Positions 28,626 to 36,861 of a stretch of DNA of 64,000 nucleotides are shown in pieces. Numbering within the stretch: position 1 is the stretch's first letter; each line of letters opens with the position of its first letter. The translations under genes were made by a program, and so were the position numbers. Below the pieces are notes generated by a model. That model ran no database searches. It saw nothing but the letters and a program-made list of their open reading frames with translations, and was not told the origin of the DNA. The stretch comes from Rhodoferax sp. (GTDB taxonomy: Bacteria > Pseudomonadota > Gammaproteobacteria > Burkholderiales > Burkholderiaceae_C): positions 1 through 64,000 of the forward strand of contig JACKLK010000009.1 of assembly GCA_024236015.1 (NCBI GenBank), given 5' to 3'.

Positions 28626-28973
28626 ATGGAAGTGTCGGCTGCCAACGTGGGTGCGATCCGGGTGCTGCAGGTGCGCGGGCGACTGGACCACTCCCAGGCC
28701 AAGGATTTCGAGGCTGCGCTGGCGCCGCACCTGGCCGACTGCACGCCCGAAGGTTCTCCGTTGGTGCTCGACTTCTCCGGCGTCGTGTACATCAGCAGCG
28801 TCGGCCTGCGCGTCTTGTTGCTCGCGGCCAAGCAGGTCAAGGCGCAGCAGGGGCGCATCGCGATCGCCGCGTTGACGCCGATCGTCACCGAGGTGTTCCA
28901 GGTGAGCCACTTCAACCTGGTGTTGTCCGTGTTCCCCGACGTGGCTGCCGCGGTGGCCGAGCTGGCCCCATGA
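28626..28973 (+). CDS. STAS-domain anti-anti-sigma-factor-like protein
   Basis: A 115-residue single STAS domain starting MEVSAANVGAIRVLQVRGRLDHSQ. The segment VLDFSGVVYISSVGLRVLLLA has the Ser (second of ISS) that is phosphorylated in SpoIIAA/RsbV proteins. Such proteins are switched off by an RsbW-type kinase and on by a PP2C phosphatase. Both partners are encoded nearby (33295-33774 and 29926-32223), so this is the antagonist of a partner-switching system. Its stop overlaps the next start as ATGA. Confidence 0.88.
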   Translation: MEVSAANVGAIRVLQVRGRLDHSQAKDFEAALAPHLADCTPEGSPLVLDFSGVVYISSVGLRVLLLAAKQVKAQQGRIAIAALTPIVTEVFQVSHFNLVLSVFPDVAAAVAELAP

Positions 28974-29929
28974 AGCTGCGTTGCTGGGGTACGCGCGGAT
29001 CGATCCCGGTGTCGCTGACCGCGCCGGACGTGCGGGCCAAGATCGTGCGCGCGCTGCAGGGCGCCACCGGCATCGATCTCGCCGACCCGGCGGCGATCGA
29101 GACCTACGTCGATGCCCTGGGGTTCGATGTCGCCGGCACCTTCGGCGGGCACTCGGCCTGCCTGCAGATCGAGACCGGCGGCCGCGAGCATCTGGTGCTC
29201 GACCTGGGCACGGGCGTGCGTGCGCTGGGCCAGCAGATGCTGGCGCGGTTCGGCCCGCAGGTGCCCCAGACCTACCACGTGTTCCTGTCCCACCTGCACT
29301 GGGACCACATCATGGGTCTGCCGTTCTTCACGCCGGTCTACATCGCGGGCAACCGCATCGTCGTGCACAGCTGCCATCCGCATGCCGAGTTCGCGCTGCG
29401 ACGCCAGCAGGCCGAACCGTCGTTCCCGGTGCGTTTCGAGCAGTTCTCCGCCGACTTCGAGTTCCGGACCGCGACACCGGGCGTGCCGTTCGACGTCGAC
29501 GGCACACGTGTGGTTGCGCACCCGCAGCGCCACGCGGGCGACTCCTACGGCTGGCGCTTCGAACGTGCGGGCAAGAGCCTGGTGTACTCCACCGATTCCG
29601 AGCATCGGCTCGAGGACGAGGACGAACGCGCCGGCTTCATCGCGTTCTTCGACCGCGCCGACGCGGTGGTTTTCGATGCCATGTATTCGCTGGCCGACGC
29701 CATTTCGGTCAAGGCCGACTGGGGCCACTCCAGCAACATCGTCGGCGTCGAGTTGTGCCAGGCGGCACGGGCCCGGCGCCTGGTGATGTTCCACCACGAG
29801 CCCGCGTATTCCGACAGCCAGATCGCGCAGATCCTCGAGGAGACCCGGCGTTTCGAGCAGATCACGCGCGAGGACGGCCATGTGCTGGAGGTGCTCTCGG
29901 CTTGGGACGGTCTCGAGCTGACTCTGTGA
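28970..29929 (+). CDS. Metallo-beta-lactamase-fold hydrolase
   Basis: A 319-residue protein beginning MKLRCWGTRGSIPVSL, which is the opening of a family of MBL-fold phosphodiesterase-like proteins. Metal ligands are in FLSHLHWDHIMGLPFF, ATPGVPFDVDG..HPQRHAGDSYGWR, and YSTDSEH, with a final MFHHEP. These proteins are often found beside PP2C or cyclase signalling genes, and some hydrolyse cyclic nucleotides. Here it is translationally coupled at both ends to the STAS and CHASE2-PP2C genes, so a regulatory role is likely. The substrate is unknown. Confidence 0.85.
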   Translation: MKLRCWGTRGSIPVSLTAPDVRAKIVRALQGATGIDLADPAAIETYVDALGFDVAGTFGGHSACLQIETGGREHLVLDLGTGVRALGQQMLARFGPQVPQTYHVFLSHLHWDHIMGLPFFTPVYIAGNRIVVHSCHPHAEFALRRQQAEPSFPVRFEQFSADFEFRTATPGVPFDVDGTRVVAHPQRHAGDSYGWRFERAGKSLVYSTDSEHRLEDEDERAGFIAFFDRADAVVFDAMYSLADAISVKADWGHSSNIVGVELCQAARARRLVMFHHEPAYSDSQIAQILEETRRFEQITREDGHVLEVLSAWDGLELTL

Positions 29930-32223
29930 CCCGCGGCCCGGCGCCGGAGTCGCTCCCGCAGGACCGGGAGACACCCGACGCATGGTTCGGCCGCATCTTC
30001 CTGTATCGGCGCGGCCGCATGGCGGCGTTCATGATGCTGCTGCTGTTCGCGCTGCTGATCGGAATCCACAGCCTGCGCGTGGCCGAAACCCGGGACGAGG
30101 CCGATACCGCCTTGCATCTGCTCAGCCGGCCGGCCGCCGGCGTGCAGCAATTGCTGTTCGATGCGTATCAGCGGGTGCTGCCGCGGCAACGCCGGGCGCA
30201 GACGGTCGCGGTGGTCGGCATCGACGAGAACAGCCTCAAGGTGGTCGGCCAATGGCCCTGGCCCCGCAGCCAGCTGGCCGAGCTGATCGACACCATTGCG
30301 CGTTACCAGCCGGCCGCGATCGGCCTGGACATCTACATGCCGGAGGCCGACCAGACCTCGCCCGAACGGGTGGCCGCGCGCCTGGCGCCGGAGCAGTCGG
30401 CACTGGCCGACGCCTTGCGGCGCCTGCCCCCGCACGACGTGCAACTGGCCCGGTCGCTGCATGCGGCGCCGACGGTGCTGGGTGCGGCCGGGTTCAACTT
30501 CGCAACCTTCGGCACCTCGGACGGCCTGCAGATCGCCCCGATGCGGGTGCGTGGCGGCGATGCGCTGCCGTATCTGGATCGGTATCCCCAGGTGCTGGCC
30601 AGCCTGCCGCAGCTGCAGTCGGCGGCCCACGGCCAGGCCCTGGTGTCGGTGCGCGACGATGCCGTCGTGCGCCGCATGCCGCTGGCCTCGGCGGTCGGAC
30701 AGGTGCCCGCGCCGTCGCTGGCGATGGAGATGCTGCGCGTGGCAACCGCCAGCCCCGCGATCGACATCATGGTCGACCGGCATGGCATCCGCGCGCTGGC
30801 GGTGGCCGACCTGACGGTGCCGACCCAGGCCGGCGGCGACGTCTGGCTGCATTTCGCGCCCGAGGCCCAGGGCGCGCAGTCGCGCAACATCTCGGCCATC
30901 GACCTGCTGGCGGGCCGGGTCGCCGGTGATGCACTGGCCAGCAAGCTGGTGCTGATCGGACTGACCGGTTCGGGCCTGAACGACCGGCGCGTCACGCCGC
31001 TGGGCGAAAGCGTGGCCGGCATCGAGATCCAGGCCCAGTTGCTCGAGAGCATGCTCGACGGCCGCATGTTGTTGCGGCCGTGGTGGATGGCCTATGCCGA
31101 ACTCGGCCTGTTGCTGGGCCTGGGTGGCCTGATGATCCTGCTGGTGCCGCCGGCACTGGCCCGTGTCGACGCGCAGGGCCAGCGCCGCCCGCGCCGGGTG
31201 GGCTGGTGGGTGGCGCTGGTCTGCGCCGCCGCGCTGGCGGGCGGATTCTGGCTGTTCCACGCGCAGGGCTGGTTGTTCGATGGTGCCGGCATGTCGATCG
31301 CGTTTGCCGGCGTGCTGGCCAGCCTGGTGTCGAGTTCGACGCTCGAGGTGCAGCGTGACAACCGGCGCCTGGCCGCGGCCGAACATGCCTTGCGCGAGCA
31401 GGCCGCGCGGCTGGCCGGCGAGATGGAGGCGGCGCGCCGGATCCAGCTCGGCTCGCTGCCGGACGCCGGCACCGCGTTTCCGGGCGAGACGCGTTTCGCG
31501 GTCAGCGCGCTGATCGAGCCGGCGCGCGAGGTCGGCGGAGACCTGTTCGATTTCTTCATGATCGACGACCGGCGCCTGTGTTTCCTGATCGGTGACGTTT
31601 CCGGCAAAGGGGTGCCGGCGAGCCTGTTCATGGCGGTCACGCGCACGCTGTCGCGCAGCTTCGCGACCCGGCTGCCGGGGGGGCCGGCAGAGATCGTGTC
31701 GGCGGCCAACCGGGACCTGTCGAGCGGCAACGTCGAGACCCTGTTCGTCACCATGCTGCTCGGCGTGCTCGATGTCGAGACCGGCGAACTGGAACTGGTC
31801 AATGCCGGTCACGATGCGCCGTGGCGGCTGGCCGTGCGGCAGGAGCCGCGGCAGATCGTCGCGCCGGCCGAGGCGGGGGGGCCGCCGCTGTGCGTGCTCG
31901 ACGATTTCAGCTACACGCTGCAGCGTCTGCAACTTGCCCCGGGCGAATGCCTGTGCATGGTCACCGACGGCATCACCGAGGCGGCCAACGCGGACGGGGA
32001 ACTCTACGGCAGCACGCGCATGCGCCGTGCACTGGCCCAGGCCGGCGATGATGGCGGGGCCGATGCCATCGTGCGCAGCCTGCGCGAGGATGTGGGGCGG
32101 TTCGTGGCCGGGGCGGAGGCCTCCGATGATCTGGCCATCCTGGTGGTGCACTGGCATGGGCCCGCCCGGGACGAGCGGCAGACAGGCCCGCGGCGCACGG
32201 TGGTGCGGCTCAGCGCAGGTTGA
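29926..32223 (+). CDS. CHASE2-domain membrane PP2C (SpoIIE-type) phosphatase
   Basis: Starts with a GTG that overlaps the preceding stop as GTGA, giving 765 residues. A membrane helix lies at about 31-50. A CHASE2 extracytoplasmic sensor domain follows (VAVVGIDENSLKVVGQWPWPR to about residue 370), then three closely spaced membrane helices. A short coiled coil precedes the phosphatase domain from about residue 500. The PP2C/SpoIIE motifs are complete: EVGGDLFDFF, GDVSGKGVPASLF, NAGHDAP, VTDGITEA and ASDDLAI, with the metal-binding Asp residues present. It should dephosphorylate the STAS protein in response to an envelope signal. Confidence 0.9.
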   Translation: MTRGPAPESLPQDRETPDAWFGRIFLYRRGRMAAFMMLLLFALLIGIHSLRVAETRDEADTALHLLSRPAAGVQQLLFDAYQRVLPRQRRAQTVAVVGIDENSLKVVGQWPWPRSQLAELIDTIARYQPAAIGLDIYMPEADQTSPERVAARLAPEQSALADALRRLPPHDVQLARSLHAAPTVLGAAGFNFATFGTSDGLQIAPMRVRGGDALPYLDRYPQVLASLPQLQSAAHGQALVSVRDDAVVRRMPLASAVGQVPAPSLAMEMLRVATASPAIDIMVDRHGIRALAVADLTVPTQAGGDVWLHFAPEAQGAQSRNISAIDLLAGRVAGDALASKLVLIGLTGSGLNDRRVTPLGESVAGIEIQAQLLESMLDGRMLLRPWWMAYAELGLLLGLGGLMILLVPPALARVDAQGQRRPRRVGWWVALVCAAALAGGFWLFHAQGWLFDGAGMSIAFAGVLASLVSSSTLEVQRDNRRLAAAEHALREQAARLAGEMEAARRIQLGSLPDAGTAFPGETRFAVSALIEPAREVGGDLFDFFMIDDRRLCFLIGDVSGKGVPASLFMAVTRTLSRSFATRLPGGPAEIVSAANRDLSSGNVETLFVTMLLGVLDVETGELELVNAGHDAPWRLAVRQEPRQIVAPAEAGGPPLCVLDDFSYTLQRLQLAPGECLCMVTDGITEAANADGELYGSTRMRRALAQAGDDGGADAIVRSLREDVGRFVAGAEASDDLAILVVHWHGPARDERQTGPRRTVVRLSAG

Positions 32224-32803
32224 TCTCGACGCGCCGGTTTTCCGCCCGTGCGACCTCGTCGGCCGTGGCCACGGCGGGTTCGCGCTCGCCGCGGCCCGCA
32301 ACCGTGATCATCGCCGGATCGACGCCGGCCTGGATCAGCCAACCGCGCACGGTCTGCGCGCGCTGCAGCGACAGCCGGTCGTTGTCCAGCAGCGTGCCGA
32401 CCCGGTCGGTATGGCCGATGACCGTGATCTCGGGAGCCGGGTAGTCGGACACCAGGGCCATCAGCCGTTGCAGGACGGGCTGGAAATCGGGCGACACCTC
32501 CTGTGCCGATCCGAACTCGAACAGCAGCGTGAAGGACACCGGTTTGCCGGGTCGCGCATCGAGCGTCTGCGCATACCGCTGGCGTACCGCGTCGGCGTCC
32601 TGGACGGCGGTGACGAAAACGCCGCGGGCATTGCTGGTGGCGCTGGCATATGGCGTATCGAGTCGCTGCTGGTCGGACGCGGTGCGCAGTTCCAGCGCAC
32701 CCGCGCGGCCGTCGGCGTCCGGCAGCAGCACGACGGTGCTGGCGGGTTCGGCATTCAGGCCCAGGTACAGGATCGTGGCCAGACCGGCGACAAACAGCAG
32801 CAT
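32210..32803 (-). CDS. OmpA-family protein with single membrane anchor
   Basis: A 197-residue protein: N-terminal hydrophobic anchor (MLLFVAGLATILYLGL), a roughly 80-residue variable part, and a C-terminal OmpA-like peptidoglycan-binding domain (VIGHTDRVGTLLDNDRLSLQRAQTVRGWL, then GRGEREP). Its last 14 bases overlap the end of the convergent phosphatase gene. It follows the FecR-like gene by nine bases, so the two form an operon embedded in the signalling module. Role is inferred to be in the envelope. Confidence 0.85.
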   Translation of the reverse strand: MLLFVAGLATILYLGLNAEPASTVVLLPDADGRAGALELRTASDQQRLDTPYASATSNARGVFVTAVQDADAVRQRYAQTLDARPGKPVSFTLLFEFGSAQEVSPDFQPVLQRLMALVSDYPAPEITVIGHTDRVGTLLDNDRLSLQRAQTVRGWLIQAGVDPAMITVAGRGEREPAVATADEVARAENRRVEINLR

Positions 32804-32812
32804 GGTGGCGGG

Positions 32813-33256
32813 CTAGGGGCCGGCATCGATGACGAAGCTGGTGCCGCGCACACCCAACGTCATGCCGGGCGCCGAGAACCGCACCGCCTCGGGCGTGGCC
32901 TTGGCGATCTTGCCGGAGATCACCGACAGGGTGCCGCGCCGCACCGTGGCGTCGATGCTGCCGGCATGGGTGGTGCTGTCGAAACTGAACTTGGTGAGGT
33001 CGACCGTCGAGTTGGGGCCGGCCGACAGCAGGGTGTTGTCGCGCAGCGTGATGCCGACCGAGCCGTCGGGGCCGGTGGTGACGCGGTCGTTGCTGTAGAT
33101 GCGGGTGCCCACCGGTGCCGGCAGCGGCTGGTCGCCGCGCTGCACGGAAACCTGGCCCTTGCTGACCTTGACCATGCCGGCTTCCTCGGCCGCCCATGCC
33201 GGCATGTGTGCCAGCAACACGGCGGCGGCGAACGCGACAGATGTGCGGTAGTTCAT
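32813..33256 (-). CDS. FecR-domain periplasmic protein
   Basis: A 147-residue protein with a signal peptide (MNYRTSVAFAAAVLLAHMPAWA) and a FecR-type beta domain (GTRIYSNDRVTTGPDGSVGITLRDNTLLSAGPNSTV, LSVISGKI, TLGVRGTSFVI). It lacks the transmembrane anti-sigma part of classical FecR. FecR-domain proteins of this kind are often next to CHASE2 proteins and may form the periplasmic partner of the sensor; that partnership is an inference from neighbours. Confidence 0.85.
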   Translation of the reverse strand: MNYRTSVAFAAAVLLAHMPAWAAEEAGMVKVSKGQVSVQRGDQPLPAPVGTRIYSNDRVTTGPDGSVGITLRDNTLLSAGPNSTVDLTKFSFDSTTHAGSIDATVRRGTLSVISGKIAKATPEAVRFSAPGMTLGVRGTSFVIDAGP

Positions 33257-33294
33257 TTGCCGTACCTCCGATTGGCTGTTCTAATTCTCATCAG

Positions 33295-33774
33295 ATGCCT
33301 GACGACCCACTATACCGCTTTCCCGCATGCCTGGAATCCCTGGATGCGATGGCCGCGCATCTGCAGGCGACCGTGCCGGCCTGCGACGCTGCCGCGCGTT
33401 TGCGGGCCGAGACGGCACTCGAGGAACTGCTGACCAACTCGATTGTGCACGGCAAGGCCCGGCAACGGCCGCTCGACTCGGTCTGGCTGGCGGCACGGGT
33501 CAGCGACGACGCGCTGCACCTGCGGTATGAAGATGCCTTTGCGCCGTTCGATCCGGTTGCACGGATCGACGAAGCCTTGCTGCGCACCGCCAATCCGATG
33601 GAACAGCGGCCGCCGGGCGGCCTGGGCCTGTTGATGGTGTTCCGGCTGGCCGACGCGTTCCGTTACCGGCACGAGAACGGCCGCAACCGCATCGAGCTGA
33701 GTTTCTCGGGCCGGCCGATCGTGGCGTCCACGGGCGGCCCGGCCCGGCGTCGTTCAGTCGACCTTGGCGCCTGA
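33295..33774 (+). CDS. RsbW-like anti-sigma serine kinase (HATPase_c)
   Basis: A 159-residue stand-alone GHKL ATPase. The N-box is ETALEELLTNSIVHG (Glu and Asn near residues 41-50), followed by YEDAFAPFDP (G1-like) and PPGGLGLLMV (G2). This is the arrangement of RsbW/SpoIIAB kinases, which bind either a sigma factor or the unphosphorylated STAS antagonist and phosphorylate the latter. It closes the partner-switching set that starts at 28626. No sigma factor gene is in the window. Its end overlaps that of the convergent Bug gene by 21 bases. Confidence 0.85.
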   Translation: MPDDPLYRFPACLESLDAMAAHLQATVPACDAAARLRAETALEELLTNSIVHGKARQRPLDSVWLAARVSDDALHLRYEDAFAPFDPVARIDEALLRTANPMEQRPPGGLGLLMVFRLADAFRYRHENGRNRIELSFSGRPIVASTGGPARRRSVDLGA

Positions 33775-34743
33775 GGCCTTGACGACCTTTTCGTACTTGG
33801 CGCGTTCGGCGTTCATGAAGCTGCCGAACTGTTCGGGCGTGGTGGGTACCGGTTCGGCCATCAGCGTGGCAAAGCGCGCCTTGACCTCGGGGTTGTTCAA
33901 CGCGGCGACAAAGGCCTGATTGAGCTTGGTCACCACGTCCTTGGGCGTGGCGGCCGGCACCACCAGGCCCCACCAGGTATCGACCTCGAAGCCGGGCAGG
34001 GTTTCGGCGACGGCCGGCACATCGGGCAACACGGCGCTGCGCTTGGTCGTCGTGACCGCCAGTGCCTTGAGCTTGCCGGCCTTGATGTTGGCCGAGGCGG
34101 TGGCCAGGTTGTCGAAGTTGAAGTCGACCTGGCCCGACAGCAGTGCGAGCTGGGCCGGGTTGCCGCCGTTGTAGGGAATGTGCACGGCGAAGATGCCGGC
34201 CTGCGCCTTGAACATCTCGCCGGCCAGGTGGCCGCCGCTGCCATTGCCGCCGGAGCCGTAGTTGAGCTTGCCGGGATTGGCCTTGGCGTATTTGATCAGG
34301 TCGCCCAGGCTGTTGATGTTCAGGCGCTTGGCAGCGTCGGCATTGAGCACCAGCACGTTGGGAACCCGCACCAGTTGCGTGATCGGCGCGAAGTCCTTGG
34401 CCGCGTCGAACGGCATCTTGCTGTACAGCCACGGGTTGATGGCATGCGTGGCCACGGCGGCGATGCCGATCGTCGTGCCATCGGGTGCCGACTTGGCCAC
34501 CAGGTCGACGCCGATGTTGCCGCCGCCGCCGGGCTTGTTCTCGACGATCACGGTGCCCAGGTTGTCCCGGACGGCTTCAGCAAGCACCCGCGACGTCACG
34601 TCGATGGGACCACCGGGGCCGTAGGGAACGACGATGCGGGTCGTCTTGGATTGGGCTGACGCGGTCAGCGGGGTCATCGCCAACGATGCGGCCAGGGCCG
34701 ACACACCGACGAGTGCGAAAAGGGAGGCGGGGTATTTTTTCAT
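33754..34743 (-). CDS. Bug-family (TctC) periplasmic solute-binding protein
   Basis: A 329-residue exported binding protein. Signal peptide MKKYPASLFALVGVSALAASLAMTPLTASAQS, then TRIVVPYGPGGPIDVTSRVLAE, VENKPGGGGNIG and PDGTTIGIA, which are signatures of the Bug/TctC family, hugely expanded in Burkholderiales. These bind carboxylates or aromatic compounds for tripartite transporters or sensing. No tctA/tctB genes adjoin, so it is an orphan and its ligand is not predictable. Confidence 0.93.
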   Translation of the reverse strand: MKKYPASLFALVGVSALAASLAMTPLTASAQSKTTRIVVPYGPGGPIDVTSRVLAEAVRDNLGTVIVENKPGGGGNIGVDLVAKSAPDGTTIGIAAVATHAINPWLYSKMPFDAAKDFAPITQLVRVPNVLVLNADAAKRLNINSLGDLIKYAKANPGKLNYGSGGNGSGGHLAGEMFKAQAGIFAVHIPYNGGNPAQLALLSGQVDFNFDNLATASANIKAGKLKALAVTTTKRSAVLPDVPAVAETLPGFEVDTWWGLVVPAATPKDVVTKLNQAFVAALNNPEVKARFATLMAEPVPTTPEQFGSFMNAERAKYEKVVKASGAKVD

Positions 34744-34832
34744 GCGCCGATTTTGCCTCAGACTCCAGGTGACTCGTACGGCCCGTCGGCGGCCGTACGA
34801 GGGGCAGGCCGCCGCCGTGGCCGCTCAGCGCT

Positions 34833-35861
34833 TCACTCGTGCGCCTTGTCGGCTTCGGTGATGAACGAGTCGGCATAGAACTCGTCCTCGGGCAGGCCGG
34901 CGAGTTCGCTGTATTCGAGGCGGGCCGAGTCCACGACGATGGGCGCGCCGCAGGCATAGACCTGGTAGCCGGAGAGATCCGGGAAATCCTCGAGCACCGC
35001 CTTGTGCACGAAGCCGGTCCGGCCGGTCCAGGCGTCTTCGGGCGTGGCGTTGGAGATCACCGGCACGTAGCGCAGGTTGGGCATCTCGCGCAGCTTTTCC
35101 TCGACCCAGGCGTTCATGTACAGGTCTTCCGGGCGGCGACCGCCCCAGTACAGCGTGGCGGGACGGGTGATGCCTTGGAACTGCATATGTTCGATCAAAG
35201 CCTTGATGGGCGCGAAACCGGTACCCGATGCGAGCAGCACCATGGGCTTGTCGGAGTCCTCGCGCAGGTAGAAGCTGCCGAACGGCCCTTCGATGCGCTG
35301 GATCTCTTTCTCCTTCATGTTGGAGAACACATGGTCGGTGAACTTGCCGCCCGGCATGTGCCGGATGTGCAGCTCGACGCCAGGGCCGTTGTGCCGTGCG
35401 TTGCCCATCGAATAGCTGCGCCGGTTGCCGTCGCGCATGATGAACTCGATGTATTGGCCCGCGTGGTAGACGAACGGATCGTTGGCCGGCAGTTGCAGCT
35501 GGATGACCATCACGTCGTGCGACGCCCGCGTGAGCGAGGCGACACGCGCCGGCATCTTGCGGATCGGGAACGCGCCGGCCTCGGTCACCTGGCGCGACTC
35601 GAGCACCACGTCGCTCTGGGGCACGCCGCAGCAGGTCAGCACGTAACCGTTGGCTTCTTCCTCGTCGCTCAGTGCCTTGCTCTGGTGCGCTCCGTGCACC
35701 ACCGTGCCTTCGATCTTCTTGCATTTGCAGGAACCGCAGGCTCCGTCCTTGCAGCCATAGGGCAGTCCGATGCCCTGGCGGATGCCGGCGCCGAGCATGG
35801 CTTCGCCCTCGTTGACGGTGAACGTGCGCCCGCTGGGCAAGATCGAAATCTGGAAGGTCAT
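34833..35861 (-). CDS. 2Fe-2S/FAD reductase (CDP-6-deoxy-delta-3,4-glucoseen reductase-like)
   Basis: A 342-residue electron-transfer flavoprotein. The N-terminal plant-type ferredoxin domain has the cluster Cys set GCKDGACGSCKCKK..LTCC (about residues 37-80). The FAD domain has RRSYSMGNA, and the NAD-binding part has VLLASGTGFAPIKALIE and the terminal VYACGAP. This layout matches AscD-type and phenol/methane hydroxylase reductases. In Burkholderiales such a stand-alone gene is usual and its partner oxygenase or dehydratase is unknown. Start ATG at 35861 was preferred over one nine codons upstream because of the domain boundary. Confidence 0.87.
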   Translation of the reverse strand: MTFQISILPSGRTFTVNEGEAMLGAGIRQGIGLPYGCKDGACGSCKCKKIEGTVVHGAHQSKALSDEEEANGYVLTCCGVPQSDVVLESRQVTEAGAFPIRKMPARVASLTRASHDVMVIQLQLPANDPFVYHAGQYIEFIMRDGNRRSYSMGNARHNGPGVELHIRHMPGGKFTDHVFSNMKEKEIQRIEGPFGSFYLREDSDKPMVLLASGTGFAPIKALIEHMQFQGITRPATLYWGGRRPEDLYMNAWVEEKLREMPNLRYVPVISNATPEDAWTGRTGFVHKAVLEDFPDLSGYQVYACGAPIVVDSARLEYSELAGLPEDEFYADSFITEADKAHE

Positions 35862-35918
35862 CGGTTCGGTATCCTCGGGAAGTCGCAAACTGTGGAACCG
35901 TCGATTTTGCCTTCAAAC

Positions 35919-36824
35919 ATGAATCCCATGGGCGCGTTGCCGGCGCGTTTCCGGCGTACCCGGCTGCTGCTCGTGGGTTGCGGCGACATCGGCATGCGTG
36001 TCGTGCAGCAATTGCAGGGGCGCATGCAGGTCTCCGTGCTCAGCGCCAGCGGTGCCCGCGCCGGCGAATTGCGCGCGCGTGGCGTGCATGTGCTGCGCGG
36101 CGATCTGGATCGTCCGCCGAGCCTGCGCCGCCTCGCCGGCATCGCCGATCACGTGCTGCACCTGGCGCCGCCGCCGGCCGAGGGCTGGATGGACGCCCGC
36201 ACCCGTGCGCTTGCGCGGGTGCTGCGGCTGCGATCGGCGCCGTTGTCGCTGGTGTATGCGTCGACCAGCGGCGTCTACGGCGATTGCAACGGCGAGATGG
36301 TGCGAGAGACACGTATGCCACGTGCGGACACGCCGCGGGCCCGCCGGCGTTTCGATGCTGAAACGGCCGTGCGTTTCCTGGGCCGTTCCGCCTTCGTGCG
36401 GACCAGCATCCTGCGCGTGCCCGGCATCTATGCGGAAGACCGGGAGGGTGGAACCCCGCGCAAGCGCCTGCTGGCCGGCACCGCGGTGTTGCGCGCGCAG
36501 GACGACGTGTTCACCAACCATATCCATGCCGACGATCTCGCGCGGGCCTGCATCGCGGCGTTGTGGCGTGGACGCGCGCAGCGCATCTACAACGTCAACG
36601 ACGACACGGGGCTGCGCATGGGTGACTATTTCGACCTGGCTGCCGACCGGTACGGCTTGCCGCGTCCACCGCGTATTGCACGCGATGCGGCGGCGAAGGA
36701 ACTGCCGCTGGGGCTGCTCAGTTTCATGCGTGAATCGCGCCGGATGGACAACACCCGGCTCAAGCGGGAGTTGAAGTTGCGCCTGCGCTACCCCACCGTG
36801 GCCGACGGACTGCAACGCGGCTGA
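35919..36824 (+). CDS. NAD(P)-dependent epimerase/dehydratase-like (SDRe) protein
   Basis: A 301-residue protein with a Rossmann start (RRTRLLLVGCGDIGMRVVQQL) and an extended-SDR middle (HLAPPPAEGWMD, SLVYASTSGVYGDCNGEMVRE). The usual catalytic Tyr-x3-Lys is not obvious: after ASTSGVYGD the expected motif place reads RARRRFDAETA. HIHADDLARACIAAL and YNVNDDTGLRMGDYF are typical of the family. Members of this kind (YeeZ-like) are thought to be oxidoreductases of unknown substrate. It is divergent from the reductase gene at 34833. Confidence 0.8.
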   Translation: MNPMGALPARFRRTRLLLVGCGDIGMRVVQQLQGRMQVSVLSASGARAGELRARGVHVLRGDLDRPPSLRRLAGIADHVLHLAPPPAEGWMDARTRALARVLRLRSAPLSLVYASTSGVYGDCNGEMVRETRMPRADTPRARRRFDAETAVRFLGRSAFVRTSILRVPGIYAEDREGGTPRKRLLAGTAVLRAQDDVFTNHIHADDLARACIAALWRGRAQRIYNVNDDTGLRMGDYFDLAADRYGLPRPPRIARDAAAKELPLGLLSFMRESRRMDNTRLKRELKLRLRYPTVADGLQRG

Positions 36825-36861
36825 ACCGGCGTTCGGCAAAACGGCAGCCCGGCGCGGCGCG

